Positions 15,907 through 25,806 of a stretch of DNA of 45,268 nucleotides are shown here, in pieces (the first letter of the stretch is position 1; every line of letters begins with the position of its first letter). The stretch spans positions 126,692 through 171,959 of the forward strand of contig DGHR01000018.1 in NCBI GenBank assembly GCA_002392745.1. The letters run 5' to 3'. Made by a program: the position numbers and the translations under genes. The notes beneath the pieces are model-generated. The model ran no database searches. It was given only the letters and a program-made list of their open reading frames with translations, and had not been told where the DNA came from. The DNA is from Bacteroidales bacterium UBA3843 (GTDB lineage: Bacteria > Bacteroidota > Bacteroidia > Bacteroidales > Paludibacteraceae).

Positions 15907-16949
15907 TCTATTATTTGCATGTTATCCATGGTCTGCCGGTATTGTGCGGCAGCGGCTGCGTGACTTCCGAACGAGGAGGAGAATATATGTGTTCCGCTAA
16001 GGTCGGGGTTTGCGCACATAAACAGGTAGTTTGTCTTAGGGGCATTGAGCACCATATCAATCGTAGCGGGTGCCGGACAACGGATAGGGCCCGGAGGCAA
16101 CCCTGGGTATTTGTAGGTGTTGTAGGGGTTATCCACCGCCAGATGGCGGTTCAGTATCCGCTTCAGTTTGAAGTCTCCTACCGCGTATTTGACGGTAGGG
16201 CATGCCTGTAGCAGCATTCCCTTGTGCACGCGGTTCAGATACAGGCTGGCTATCAGTGGCATCTCTCTGGGGTTATGGCTTTCGCCTTCTACGATTGACG
16301 CGATAATAGCCACTTCAATAGGTGTCAGACCTAACGAGTCGGCCTTGTCTCTCCGTTCCTTGTTCCAGAAGGTATTGTATTCGCGTAGCATGCGCGCGAA
16401 AAGTTGGTCGGCACTGATATCCCAAAAGACTTGATAGGTGTTGGGAATGAACAGGCAACGGCTCGTTTCTTTGTTAAAGCCGTATGAAGCCATGTATTCA
16501 TTGCTGTCCAGCAGTTGCAGTACCTCCAAACTGTCCAGCATCAGATGGCGTGTCACGCGTCCGGCCAGTTCCTCGCGTGTCCGGACATAGTGATTCCAGG
16601 TAATATTAACCGGTGTCTGTTTCCCGTATTTCAGCCTGTCAATCACTTCTTTGTCGCCTATCCGTGTCGGGAAAACATAGTGCCCGGGTTCCGGATGGTG
16701 GAAGAGTAATATGCGGGCATGCAATCGGAAATCCGTTTCGCTGCCAATGTTGTAATCGCTCTCCATCAGTGCCAGTACGGAGTCGATACTCGCGCCGGGG
16801 TAGATGTTGTAACTGTGCTCTTGATTGTCTTTGGAACGGAAATTGCTTACCTGCAGCCGGTAGTATTGCTCCAATGCAAACGAACCGCCTAAGAGAATCA
16901 GTATTCCCAATACAATCAATACAGTGCGGACAACGTAGCGTTTTTTCAT
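15903..16949 (-). CDS. mltG: endolytic murein transglycosylase MltG
   Basis: MltG cleaves newly made peptidoglycan strands at the inner membrane and so helps end glycan elongation. A basic start and one transmembrane helix (about 8-26) are followed by a LysM-like region and the YceG catalytic domain. The catalytic Glu lies in IASIVEGES; NRVHKGMLLQACPTVKYA and YNTYKYPGLPPGPI are highly conserved family strings. Length 348 is normal. It follows mutS by 25 bases. Confidence 0.94.
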   Translation of the reverse strand: MKKRYVVRTVLIVLGILILLGGSFALEQYYRLQVSNFRSKDNQEHSYNIYPGASIDSVLALMESDYNIGSETDFRLHARILLFHHPEPGHYVFPTRIGDKEVIDRLKYGKQTPVNITWNHYVRTREELAGRVTRHLMLDSLEVLQLLDSNEYMASYGFNKETSRCLFIPNTYQVFWDISADQLFARMLREYNTFWNKERRDKADSLGLTPIEVAIIASIVEGESHNPREMPLIASLYLNRVHKGMLLQACPTVKYAVGDFKLKRILNRHLAVDNPYNTYKYPGLPPGPIRCPAPATIDMVLNAPKTNYLFMCANPDLSGTHIFSSSFGSHAAAAAQYRQTMDNMQIIE

Positions 16950-16974
16950 ATGTCTTGTTCTGTTGGTTGTTTAT

Positions 16975-19596
16975 TTATTTTCCGCCGACCAGCCGTTTGA
17001 TTTCGGATAGTTTGTTCAGTGCCTCCAGGGGAGTCAGGTTGTTGATGTCCATTGACTTCACTTCGTCCCGTATCTGTTCCAATACAGGATCGTCTAACTG
17101 GAAGAAACTCAATTGCATTCCTCCGCGTGATTCTCCGATGTGCTCGGTAGGCCGGGCTATATTGCCACTCTTTGCCTCTGCTTCCAGGTCGGTTAGGATT
17201 TGGTTGGCTCGCTCGACAATAGATGCGGGCATACCTGCGAGTTTGGCCACATGGATACCGAAACTGTGTTCACTTCCTCCACGAATCAATTTACGGAGAA
17301 AGATAACCTTTCCGTTTGCTTCCTTGACGGATACGTTGTAATTGCGAATGCGGTCAAAGGTCTTTTCCATCTCATTCAATTCGTGATAGTGTGTCGCAAA
17401 CAAGGTCTTGGCGTGTCCTTTGTTCTCGTGGATATATTCCACAATTGCCCATGCAATACTTATGCCATCGTAGGTACTGGTGCCTCTGCCTAGTTCGTCG
17501 AAGAGTACCAGACTGCGTTCGCTCAGATTGTTTAGGATAGAGGCGGCTTCGTTCATTTCCACCATGAAAGTGGATTCTCCTAACGAGATGTTGTCGCTGG
17601 CGCCAACACGTGTGAATATCTTGTCAACGATTCCTATTTTTGCACTTTCAGCGGGAACGAACGAACCCATCTGCGCCAGTAACACTATTAAAGCTGTTTG
17701 ACGTAGCAGTGCGGACTTACCTGCCATGTTGGGACCGGTGATGATAATGATTTGTTGACTGTTGTTGTCCAGCATTACATCATTGGCAATGTATTGTTCT
17801 CCCGGAGGAAGTTGCCGTTCAATGACAGGATGGCGGCCCTGGTGGATATCGATTACCAGACTGTCATTCACATCCGGACATACATATCTGTTTTCGCTTG
17901 CTACAGTGGCAAAACTCAGCAGGCAATCCAATTGTGCCAGAACCTGGGCATCCACCTGCATTTGCGGAACCCATTCGCACAACGCCAGCATCAGTTCCTG
18001 ATAGATGCGGTTTTCGATAATTTGTATCTGGTCGGCGGCAGAGGTGATTTTTTCCTCGTATGTTTTCAACTCTTCGGTGATATACCGCTCTGCGTTGACC
18101 AGCGTCTGTTTGCGGATCCAATCGGGAGGCACCTGTTCCTTATAGGTATTACGTACTTCCAAATAATAGCCGAACACATTATTAAAACCGATTTTCAGGC
18201 TTTGGATGCCGGTGCGTTCGATTTCGCGTTGTTGTATCTGTAATAAATAATCCTTGCCGTCCGTTTGTATGGCGCGCAACTCGTCCAGTTCGGTGTCTAC
18301 GCCGCGGGCGATGATGTTCGGCCGTCCTTGCGCCAACGGCGGGTCCGGAACTATCTCACGCTCAATTCGGCTTCGCATCTCGGTGCAGGCATCTAATTCG
18401 CCTGCAAGCAGCGTCAGGTAATTGTTGTCTTTCGCTTCATCGCATACACGTTTGATGGGAACTATGGCGCGGAGTGCCCTGCCCAGTTGGACCATCTCTC
18501 GCGGACCGATACGCCCTGTGGCTATCTTGCTGACAATACGTTCCAGGTCTCCCACTTGTTGCAAGGCTTCACGGAGTGTCTCGCGGGCATCGGGATGGCG
18601 GTAGAGATGCTCTACCACAGTCTGGCGGTTGCGTATGGGTTGGACGCTCTTCAGGGGGAAGGCCATCCAGCGATGAAGCATACGTCCTCCCATTGGTGTG
18701 ATTGTGCGGTCGATGATGTCATAGAGAGTACGGCTCTCTTCGGTCTGACCTCCCATTAACTCCAGGTTCCGAATGGTAAAACGGTCCATCCATACATACT
18801 TGTCCTCTTCGATGCGGCTCAGGTGCTGGATATGGCCGGTCTGAAGGTGCTGGGTCATATCCAGATACATCAGTATCCCTCCGGCTGCAGTTACGCCGGC
18901 CGGCATTTTTTCCAAACCGAATCCCTTGAGCGAACTGACGCCCCAGAGTTTCTGCAACCGCTCACGAGCAGTGCTCTCCACCAACATCCAGTCTTCCAAC
19001 TCAAAGGTAAACCAGTGGTTGCCGAAGAATTGTTCCATCTCGGATTTCTTGCCGCGCAGCATTAGCACCTCTTTGGGCGCAAAATTGGTGAGGAGTTTGT
19101 CAATATAGTCGTTGTCGCCTTGGCCGGCAAGAAACTCTCCTGTCGAGATGTCCAGAAATGCAACGCCTGTAATATGTTTGTCAAAATGCAGACAGGCAAC
19201 CCAGTTGTTCTCTTTTTGGGTCAGGGTGGTGTCTGAGTAGCTGACTCCGGGAGTAACCAGTTCGGTTACACCGCGTTTGACCAGTTTTTTTGTCAGTTTG
19301 GGGTCTTCCAGTTGGTCGCATATTGCGACACGAAGTCCGGCTCGTACCAGTTTGGGCAGATAGGTGTCGAGCGCGTGGAACGGGAAGCCCGCCATCTCCA
19401 GGGGCTGTGCGTTTGTATTTCCGCCGTTGGAGCGGTGGGTCAGCGTGATATTCAGTATTTTGCTCGCGCGTACGGCATCCTCCGCATATGTCTCATAGAA
19501 GTCTCCGCAGCGAAACAGCAGCATCGCATCCGGATACTGGGTCTTGATTTCGCGGAACTGCTTCATCATGGGAGTTAGTTCTTCTTTATTTGTCAT
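16975..19596 (-). CDS. mutS: DNA mismatch repair protein MutS
   Basis: MutS recognises mispaired bases and starts mismatch repair. The 873 residues hold the whole set of domains: the mismatch-binding motif near the N-terminus reads FRCGDFYETY (Phe and Glu that contact the mismatch), then connector, core, clamp and the ATPase with Walker A GPNMAGKS at 621-628, STFMVEMNE, and Walker B LVLFDELGRGTST. A C-terminal helix-turn-helix ends the protein. It lies 43 bases after the TonB receptor in the same operon. Confidence 0.98.
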   Translation of the reverse strand: MTNKEELTPMMKQFREIKTQYPDAMLLFRCGDFYETYAEDAVRASKILNITLTHRSNGGNTNAQPLEMAGFPFHALDTYLPKLVRAGLRVAICDQLEDPKLTKKLVKRGVTELVTPGVSYSDTTLTQKENNWVACLHFDKHITGVAFLDISTGEFLAGQGDNDYIDKLLTNFAPKEVLMLRGKKSEMEQFFGNHWFTFELEDWMLVESTARERLQKLWGVSSLKGFGLEKMPAGVTAAGGILMYLDMTQHLQTGHIQHLSRIEEDKYVWMDRFTIRNLELMGGQTEESRTLYDIIDRTITPMGGRMLHRWMAFPLKSVQPIRNRQTVVEHLYRHPDARETLREALQQVGDLERIVSKIATGRIGPREMVQLGRALRAIVPIKRVCDEAKDNNYLTLLAGELDACTEMRSRIEREIVPDPPLAQGRPNIIARGVDTELDELRAIQTDGKDYLLQIQQREIERTGIQSLKIGFNNVFGYYLEVRNTYKEQVPPDWIRKQTLVNAERYITEELKTYEEKITSAADQIQIIENRIYQELMLALCEWVPQMQVDAQVLAQLDCLLSFATVASENRYVCPDVNDSLVIDIHQGRHPVIERQLPPGEQYIANDVMLDNNSQQIIIITGPNMAGKSALLRQTALIVLLAQMGSFVPAESAKIGIVDKIFTRVGASDNISLGESTFMVEMNEAASILNNLSERSLVLFDELGRGTSTYDGISIAWAIVEYIHENKGHAKTLFATHYHELNEMEKTFDRIRNYNVSVKEANGKVIFLRKLIRGGSEHSFGIHVAKLAGMPASIVERANQILTDLEAEAKSGNIARPTEHIGESRGGMQLSFFQLDDPVLEQIRDEVKSMDINNLTPLEALNKLSEIKRLVGGK

Positions 19597-19639
19597 ATAT
19601 AGTATTTATTTTATTCGCGTTAACCTGTATTAATACCGT

Positions 19640-22129
19640 TTATCTCAAATCCACTGTGATTTTGAGGTTGTAGCGCCTGCCGGTCAGATAGTTCGGACTG
19701 GCCCATTGCATGTTATAGGCATCGGATACCCAGAAATAGGAGTTCACGTTTTTCCAGCCGACCAGATTGAATACCTCAAATTGGATAGCCCATTGTTTGA
19801 CATGCTTGGCGCTCGGCGCACGCATGAATTTTGCGGTCTTTTCATTGAAGATGTAGGTCGCGCCTAAATCAATACGTTTGTACGTCGGCATGCGTCCCCA
19901 CGACTGGTTGTTGCGCGGTGCATAGAACGGTTGCCCTTCGGAGAACTGCATCTTCAGGTGGAATTTCAACTGTGGTAATTGGGGGATATAATCCTGGAAC
20001 AGCATCGAGAAATTATATCGTTGTTCGGTGGGGCTTGGAATCCATGTTGAGCTACCTAATTGGCGCTGTCGGGCAGTCATGGTTGAGAAGGAAATCCAAC
20101 TGTCAGCACCGGGAACCAATTCTCCGTATAGTTTCAGGTCCAGCCCGGCGGCGTAACCCTCCGAGTCGTTTTTTCCTGAATAACGGACGCGTACATTGTC
20201 CACTGTATAACTCTCCATCCGGTCAATGTATTTGCCGTATGCCTCTGCGGTCAGTTTGAACGGCCGTCCCCATGCTCGGAAATAATAGTCTCCGCCCAGA
20301 ACCACATGCACGGAACGTTGCGCTTTCAGTTCGCGGTTGAGCCGGATGCGGGTGATACCCAGCGCATCGGTCAGTGTGTCACGCAGTTCTTTGTAGAAGG
20401 GTGCTTGGTAATAGAGACCGGTTGCCAGACGGAAACAGAAATCGCGTTTCCAACCAGGTATCCATTCTACAGAGGCGCGAGGCGAGGGGAGTACCTCATT
20501 GTTCCAACTCCACCACTGTAAACGTCCGCCTACGGTCAGTATCCATTGTCCGGAATGGGTGTCCCATTTGTGACGGTTTTGTACATAGGCTTGCAAACGG
20601 GCGGAACGCATTGAACTGTCACCCCGCATGGAGTAATAGAGTTCCATGGTTTTGCCGTCATTGGGGAGCGAATAGCCGGCCGAGTCGCGCCATTCCCATT
20701 CGCTGATGTGGTCGCGTATCAGTTCGGCTTGACCGCTTACACCCCATGATAAGGTGTTTTGTCCGCGTTGCCAGTTGCCGGAGTGGCTGAGAGCTATCAC
20801 GCCGGCTTGCAGACTGTTGCGTGCGTGCTGGTGGAAAATACCCGTTCCCAATACGGACGACTGACCTTCGGAGGGGTTTATCTGTTCTGTCTGTATATTG
20901 CTGCTTTTTCCGCCATCGGCGGGCGCATTGGAGAGTACATATTCGCCGGTGATGTCGAAATTTTCACGCTCGTTGGTATAGAAACCGCTCACGTCAAAAC
21001 CGAGTTCCACCTCGTTGCTCACTTTGCCCTTGGCGCTCAATGCTGCAAACGCAGTCAGAAACTTGTCTTTTTCTTGACCCTCATAGTATATACTCAGATT
21101 CTTGGCGTCCTGACCGCCGAACGACTCGCTCATCGAGTCCGGCTGAAAACGGTAATCGTTTTGGCTCACGTTGCCTAAAAACGACATCGTCCATGGGGTA
21201 TTAATTTTTAATTTTTTATTTTTGATTTTCCACGTGATATAGGTCTGATAATCCAGGTAAGTCGGTTGATAGTTGCCGGCTGTCGCCAGACCGCCCAGCA
21301 TGTACTTGCTCGTTTTGTAGCGGATGCCGTGCATCTGGCTGTAGGTGCTGTCTCCGTGACCGACATATACCTGTGCGCCTAACAGACTGGCACTCAAACT
21401 GGCCTCGAACTTGTCCGGACGTTTGTATGTGATATCCAGCACGGACGACATCTTGTCGCCGTATTGCGCGCCGTAGCCGCCGGCCGAGAAGCGGACGTTC
21501 TCTACCATCTCGGGGTTGACAAAACTCAAGCCCTCCTGCTGACCGCTGCGTATCAGCAATGGACGGTGTATCTCTATGCCGTTTACATATACCGAGTTCT
21601 CGTCAAACGAACCGCCGCGCACGTTATATTGGCTGCTCAGCTCGTTGGTCTGGCTCACTCCGGCAAACGTAATCAGCAGGCTCTCTATCGAACCGCCGGT
21701 CGCGTCTGGCATTATACGGGTCGTTTCGGCATCTATATGGTCCATTGTGCCTTGCGTATGCTTCAAACCGCGAACTTCTATCTCTGTCAGCAACTGCTCG
21801 TCGGTCAGCATTTGTACATTGATATTCAGCACGTCGCGCAGGTCAATAATCCGTTGTTGTACGCTGGTGTAGCCTATCATCGAAAACTCCAATACCACGG
21901 TGTCCGTTTCCTCCAACAGCAACTCGTAGTAACCGTTTTTGTTCGTCGCTGTACCACCTAATAACACCTTTGTACTTTGTACATTTTCCCATGCCGCTAC
22001 GTTCGCCAGTTCGATACCTACGTTGTCCTGGTCAACTACATAACCGTATATACGCGCTGTGCGGGCGTACGTATTGCATACGCATGCACACAGGAACCAA
22101 AGATTTACTATTTTTAAGATTTTCCGCAT
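19640..22129 (-). CDS. TonB-dependent outer-membrane receptor
   Basis: An 829-residue receptor for active uptake across the outer membrane. A signal peptide (about 1-22) is followed by a CarboxypepD_reg-like beta-sandwich (about 25-110), the plug domain (SSQYNVRGGSFDENSVYVNG and SAGGYGAQYGDKMSSVLD) and a 22-stranded barrel ending in LKITVDLR. No SusD partner is nearby, so glycan import by a Sus system is not indicated; the substrate is unknown. An AT-only stretch (21201-21231) encodes the basic insert KIKNKKLKIN in an extracellular-loop or turn region and looks repeat-derived. Two 11-base repeats lie between this gene and engB. Confidence 0.92.
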   Translation of the reverse strand: MRKILKIVNLWFLCACVCNTYARTARIYGYVVDQDNVGIELANVAAWENVQSTKVLLGGTATNKNGYYELLLEETDTVVLEFSMIGYTSVQQRIIDLRDVLNINVQMLTDEQLLTEIEVRGLKHTQGTMDHIDAETTRIMPDATGGSIESLLITFAGVSQTNELSSQYNVRGGSFDENSVYVNGIEIHRPLLIRSGQQEGLSFVNPEMVENVRFSAGGYGAQYGDKMSSVLDITYKRPDKFEASLSASLLGAQVYVGHGDSTYSQMHGIRYKTSKYMLGGLATAGNYQPTYLDYQTYITWKIKNKKLKINTPWTMSFLGNVSQNDYRFQPDSMSESFGGQDAKNLSIYYEGQEKDKFLTAFAALSAKGKVSNEVELGFDVSGFYTNERENFDITGEYVLSNAPADGGKSSNIQTEQINPSEGQSSVLGTGIFHQHARNSLQAGVIALSHSGNWQRGQNTLSWGVSGQAELIRDHISEWEWRDSAGYSLPNDGKTMELYYSMRGDSSMRSARLQAYVQNRHKWDTHSGQWILTVGGRLQWWSWNNEVLPSPRASVEWIPGWKRDFCFRLATGLYYQAPFYKELRDTLTDALGITRIRLNRELKAQRSVHVVLGGDYYFRAWGRPFKLTAEAYGKYIDRMESYTVDNVRVRYSGKNDSEGYAAGLDLKLYGELVPGADSWISFSTMTARQRQLGSSTWIPSPTEQRYNFSMLFQDYIPQLPQLKFHLKMQFSEGQPFYAPRNNQSWGRMPTYKRIDLGATYIFNEKTAKFMRAPSAKHVKQWAIQFEVFNLVGWKNVNSYFWVSDAYNMQWASPNYLTGRRYNLKITVDLR
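21201..21231. repeat. AT-only repeat inside the receptor gene
   Basis: TTAATTTTTAATTTTTTATT and its continuation are built of TTAATTTTT-like units with almost no G or C, unlike the coding sequence on both sides. It stays in frame. Confidence 0.6.
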
Positions 22130-22144
22130 GTATCGAGTGATCGG

Positions 22145-22177
22145 ACTTTTATCGTACTTTTATCGTACTCTAATCGG
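22145..22177. repeat. 11-base tandem repeat before the receptor gene
   Basis: ACTTTTATCGT occurs at 22145-22155 and 22156-22166 and a degenerate third copy (ACTCTAATCGG) follows. It fills the gap between engB and the receptor gene. Confidence 0.8.
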
Positions 22178-22198
22178 AGGCAAAAAAGTATATGATTA

Positions 22199-22855
22199 TT
22201 AAGAATTCTCGTTCAGTTCGTTATTAATATGTTCAATGTATGCCGTCAATTCCTCTCCGCCCGTTTTGGTCTCGGAGGAGGTGACAAACATAGGCGGTAA
22301 CTCTTCCCATTCTTCCAGTAGTCGCTGTTTGTATTTTGCCACTTTGTCGCCCAATGCCACTTTGCCTAATTTGTCTGTCTTGGTAAAGACGATGGCAAAC
22401 GGCACTCCGTTCTCGCCCAGCCAGTTGATGAAATCCAGGTCTATCTGTTGTGCTTCATGCCGGCAGTCGATGAGAACAAACAGACATACCAGCTCCTCGC
22501 GCAGCAGACAGTAGCGTTCTATCATCCGCCGCAGTGTATCTCTCTGTTTCTGCCCTGCCTGCGCATAGCCGTAGCCGGGTAAATCTACCAGATACCCGGA
22601 ACGACCTCCCTTTGAAGCGGAAGGAGCGGCCTCCGCCGAGGAGGAATAAAACTGTACTTCAAAATGGTTGATTAGCAGTGTCTTCCCGGGCTTTTGACCG
22701 GTCTTTGCCAGCTTGGGATTATGGCATAGCATGTTTATCAGGCTGGATTTGCCGACATTACTGCGCCCGATAAAGGCGTATTCCGGTTTTCCATTCGTTG
22801 GAGGACAGTCCTTCACATCCGGACTGGAGATGATGTATTTGGCGTTTGTGATCAT
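22199..22855 (-). CDS. ysxC: ribosome-biogenesis GTPase EngB/YsxC
   Basis: A small GTPase needed for assembly of the large ribosomal subunit. G1 is GRSNVGKS (30-37), G3 DLPGYGYA, G4 TKTD and G5 TSSETKTG. The 218 residues exceed the usual 195-200 because about 18 extra residues rich in Ser, Ala, Gly and Pro (about 70-87, bases 22595-22648) sit in the turn just before G3, where relatives have a short hairpin. The extra DNA is GC-rich with inverted CCTCC/GGAGG pieces. It has its own promoter (22877-22908) and heads the run to mutS and mltG. Confidence 0.95.
   Translation of the reverse strand: MITNAKYIISSPDVKDCPPTNGKPEYAFIGRSNVGKSSLINMLCHNPKLAKTGQKPGKTLLINHFEVQFYSSSAEAAPSASKGGRSGYLVDLPGYGYAQAGQKQRDTLRRMIERYCLLREELVCLFVLIDCRHEAQQIDLDFINWLGENGVPFAIVFTKTDKLGKVALGDKVAKYKQRLLEEWEELPPMFVTSSETKTGGEELTAYIEHINNELNENS
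22595..22648. repeat. repeat-like insert inside ysxC
   Basis: Several short inverted pieces (CCTCC with GGAGG, GGCCTCCGCC) are packed in this stretch. It is in frame and encodes the SSSAEAAPSASKGGRSG insert that normal EngB proteins lack. Confidence 0.55.
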
Positions 22856-22876
22856 TCCTTAATACCTTTGCGCCTG

Positions 22877-22908
22877 CAAAGGTACTACAAAAATTGCACA
22901 TACGCAAA
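22877..22908 (-). promoter_or_regulatory. promoter of the ysxC operon
   Basis: Minus-strand TACCTTTG (22877-22884) with TTTG (22905-22908) 20 bases upstream. Confidence 0.8.
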
Positions 22909-23060
22909 TTTTGAATACCAAAAATGCCATTTATATGCAAATACGTTGAATGCTCATGACACTGCGCGGAAATCTGTGGGCATATGCCATACGCACATTG
23001 CTTTTTTATCCCTGTGAATGGTATAATCGGGGCCTTTTTTCGGAAAAAAGAGGAAAAATA

Positions 23061-23092
23061 TTTGCATATCTCCACAAAAATGTGTACCTTTG
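23061..23092 (+). promoter_or_regulatory. promoter of the amylase gene
   Basis: TTTG (23061-23064), 20 bases, TACCTTTG (23085-23092); the ATG follows 20 bases later. Confidence 0.85.
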
Positions 23093-23112
23093 CAGACACG
23101 AAAAATTAAATC

Positions 23113-25767
23113 ATGACCATGAAAAAGTTAATTGTGTTGGCTCTCGCCCTTCTTGTGGCGATGTGCGCCGTTTCTGCTACATTCTATCCTTCGCGTACTG
23201 ATTTCCGGGATGAGCAGATATATTTCCTCCTGCCCACTCGGTTTTATGACGGAGACCCCTCTAACAATACACAGTGTTGGGACAATCAGTCTAAAAATGC
23301 AGGAGATCCTGCATGGCGTGGCGATTTCAAAGGACTGATTGAGAAAATGGATTATATCAAGGCGTTGGGATTTACGGCTATTTGGATTACTCCGGTTGTG
23401 GAGAACGCGTCCGGATACGACTATCACGGATATCACGCTATCGACTTCTCAACAGTGGACCGCAGGCACGAATCCGAGGGCGTCAGTTTCCAAACCGTGA
23501 TTGACGAAGCGCACAAGAGAGGTATGAAAATCATATTGGATATAGTGCTTAATCACACGGGGAATTTCGGAGAAGCGAACCTCTGCAAACTCTTTAACCG
23601 CGATTGGAATGCAGATCCGTCTTCCTCGGATGAATCCTTGGTGCCCTTTACGAAAAAGGACGGAGGCCAACTGCCGGATAACTACTCCTCGCTGCCGGGC
23701 GGGCAACAATACACGGAACGCCTCGCACGGATGAAAAATACAACAGGCATCAACTACGATACGCATAACTACTGGCATCACTACGGTAATTTCAATTGGG
23801 ATGACCCCAACCGTTGGTTTGCTCAGATTGCCGGTGATTGCGTGGATTTGAATACGGAAAATCCGGCGGTGTACAACTATCTCATTCGTTGCTATACTTC
23901 GTTCATTAAGATGGGAGTGGATGGCTTTCGTATTGATACAGGGGGACATATAGCCCGTCTGGCGTTCAACAAGGCATTCATTCCTGCCTTTGCTGCCGCA
24001 GGCGAAGCCGCCAAAGACAAACGAGGAGGAACACCGTTTTATATGTTCGCGGAGGTGTGCGCGCGTTATAGCTCTATTCTCTATCGCGACCAGGCATGCC
24101 TCAGTCCGTTCTTCTATACATGGGCTGAGTCAAAGAATTATGCTTGGGACAGCGATTCGGCCTCTTGGAACAGCTTGGCGGAGATGGAGGGATCTGCTTG
24201 CACATCGCACGTCAATTGGCAGTCTTGTTGGCAGCAGGCGGAGGATAACAAGGGCGGATTAAGCACACAGCCGACATCCAACAATGCATTGCTCAATGGA
24301 AACGAATATCATACACCCGATTATTCGAAAGCGTCAGGGTTGAATGTGATTGATTTTACGGAGCATTGGAATTTTACTACCGCAAGCGGTGCGTGGGGCA
24401 TCGCACAGCCGGCAAACGACAAATACTACAATGACGCTACATGGAATGTGGTGTATGTGGATTCGCATGACTATGCGCCGGACAATGCGCCGCAGGACAA
24501 ACGGTTCAGCGGTTCGCAGGATACGTGGGCGGAGAATCTGGCTCTGATGTTTACCCACCGCGGAATACCTTGTTTGTATTATGGATCCGAGGTGGAGTTT
24601 CAGAAGGGAAAACTGATTGACCAGGGAACGAATATCTCTTTGCAGGAGTCGGGACGCGCCTATTTTGGCGGATATATCAAAGGAAATGTGACAACAACCG
24701 ATTTTGCGGAGTATTCCAACGCAACAGGAAACCTGGCGGTGACACTTTCTCATCCCCTCGCACGCCATATACAGCGCTTGAGCAAAATCAGAATGGCTGT
24801 CCCGGCACTCAGAAAAGGACAATATTCAGTCGAGGGATGTTCGGGCTCTTTCGCTTTCAAAAGACGCTATACCGATGCTAATACGGATAGTTATGCGCTC
24901 GTTTGTATTAGCGGAAATGCTACTTTCTCCGGCATACTGAATGGCACCTATACGGATTGTGTTACTGGAGATATTAGGAATGTGACCAACGGCACATTGA
25001 GCGTTACTTGCTCTGGAAAGGGAAACCTCCGTGTCTATGTTCTTTCTACGGCCAAGACGCCCGCTCCGGGAAAGATAGGAGAGGACGGCAAGTATATCTA
25101 CGCCTCTGCTGCGGTTAACATACCTAATCCCGTATGGGATGGAACCGAGATGGAACTGACAGAAGACCCGGCCAACCCGGGCGACGATACGCAGGAACCT
25201 GTAGAACCCTGTTTGACGGATGTCAATGAACGCGCAGTGTTCTTCTCCAAATCAAGCGATTTTGGCAATACTGTCAACTGCTATATATGGCATACCGGAA
25301 CGGGTACTATGGTACAAGTATGCGGCGGGTGGCCCGGAAAAAAGGCAACGTCTCTCGGTAACGGTAATTACAAGTTCGTGATACCTGATGACGCGAAAGA
25401 AATAGACAACTCTTGGCAGATTATTTGGAACGATGGCGGCGGCAACCAGACTCCGGACCTGAAATACCAGAACCAGTATCTCTACTCCGGAGAGAGCAAG
25501 AATGCTATTAAACCGACTGCCCTTGTTACGGCTATCTGTGAAGCTCGGACAGGAATAGATGGTACGCAGACATCTGGCTTGCAAATCTATGCTTCCCTCG
25601 GGACAATTGTTGTCATCGCCCCGTGGGAAATGCAGGGAAAGCCGTTGAATATCTATTCTTCCACAGGACTGCTTGTGCGTTCTGTTGTCTTGGAAGAAGG
25701 AATAAACCGGATTGATATGCAGGCTAAAGGCTTGTATCTCGTCGGAGATAAGAAAGTGGTGCTATAG
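23113..25767 (+). CDS. secreted GH13 alpha-amylase with C-terminal sorting-like domain
   Basis: An extracellular enzyme that cuts alpha-1,4 links in starch or glycogen. Signal peptide at 1-22 (ending VSA). The GH13 barrel covers about 30-560 with DIVLNHTG (region I), DGFRIDTGGH (nucleophile Asp275), MFAEV (acid Glu314) and VDSHD (Asp453). The last motif usually reads NHD, so Ser replaces Asn. After an all-beta domain C, residues about 700-810 look like a starch-binding module of the CBM26 type (YIWHTGTG, VCGGWPGKKA, WQIIWNDGGG). The final 65 residues resemble a type IX secretion tail (LNIYSSTGLLVRS, GLYLVGDKKVVL). Either of two Met codons (23113, 23119) may start it. Confidence 0.9.
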   Translation: MTMKKLIVLALALLVAMCAVSATFYPSRTDFRDEQIYFLLPTRFYDGDPSNNTQCWDNQSKNAGDPAWRGDFKGLIEKMDYIKALGFTAIWITPVVENASGYDYHGYHAIDFSTVDRRHESEGVSFQTVIDEAHKRGMKIILDIVLNHTGNFGEANLCKLFNRDWNADPSSSDESLVPFTKKDGGQLPDNYSSLPGGQQYTERLARMKNTTGINYDTHNYWHHYGNFNWDDPNRWFAQIAGDCVDLNTENPAVYNYLIRCYTSFIKMGVDGFRIDTGGHIARLAFNKAFIPAFAAAGEAAKDKRGGTPFYMFAEVCARYSSILYRDQACLSPFFYTWAESKNYAWDSDSASWNSLAEMEGSACTSHVNWQSCWQQAEDNKGGLSTQPTSNNALLNGNEYHTPDYSKASGLNVIDFTEHWNFTTASGAWGIAQPANDKYYNDATWNVVYVDSHDYAPDNAPQDKRFSGSQDTWAENLALMFTHRGIPCLYYGSEVEFQKGKLIDQGTNISLQESGRAYFGGYIKGNVTTTDFAEYSNATGNLAVTLSHPLARHIQRLSKIRMAVPALRKGQYSVEGCSGSFAFKRRYTDANTDSYALVCISGNATFSGILNGTYTDCVTGDIRNVTNGTLSVTCSGKGNLRVYVLSTAKTPAPGKIGEDGKYIYASAAVNIPNPVWDGTEMELTEDPANPGDDTQEPVEPCLTDVNERAVFFSKSSDFGNTVNCYIWHTGTGTMVQVCGGWPGKKATSLGNGNYKFVIPDDAKEIDNSWQIIWNDGGGNQTPDLKYQNQYLYSGESKNAIKPTALVTAICEARTGIDGTQTSGLQIYASLGTIVVIAPWEMQGKPLNIYSSTGLLVRSVVLEEGINRIDMQAKGLYLVGDKKVVL

Positions 25768-25806
25768 TTCTGTCTCCGGTTTTTTCTGCCTTCGGATGGC
25801 GCTTTC

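Noticed and set aside
22861..22870. Plus-strand TACCTTTG at 22863
   Set aside because: No -33 box at 19-20 bases, and no plus-strand gene follows before the stronger promoter at 23061-23092.
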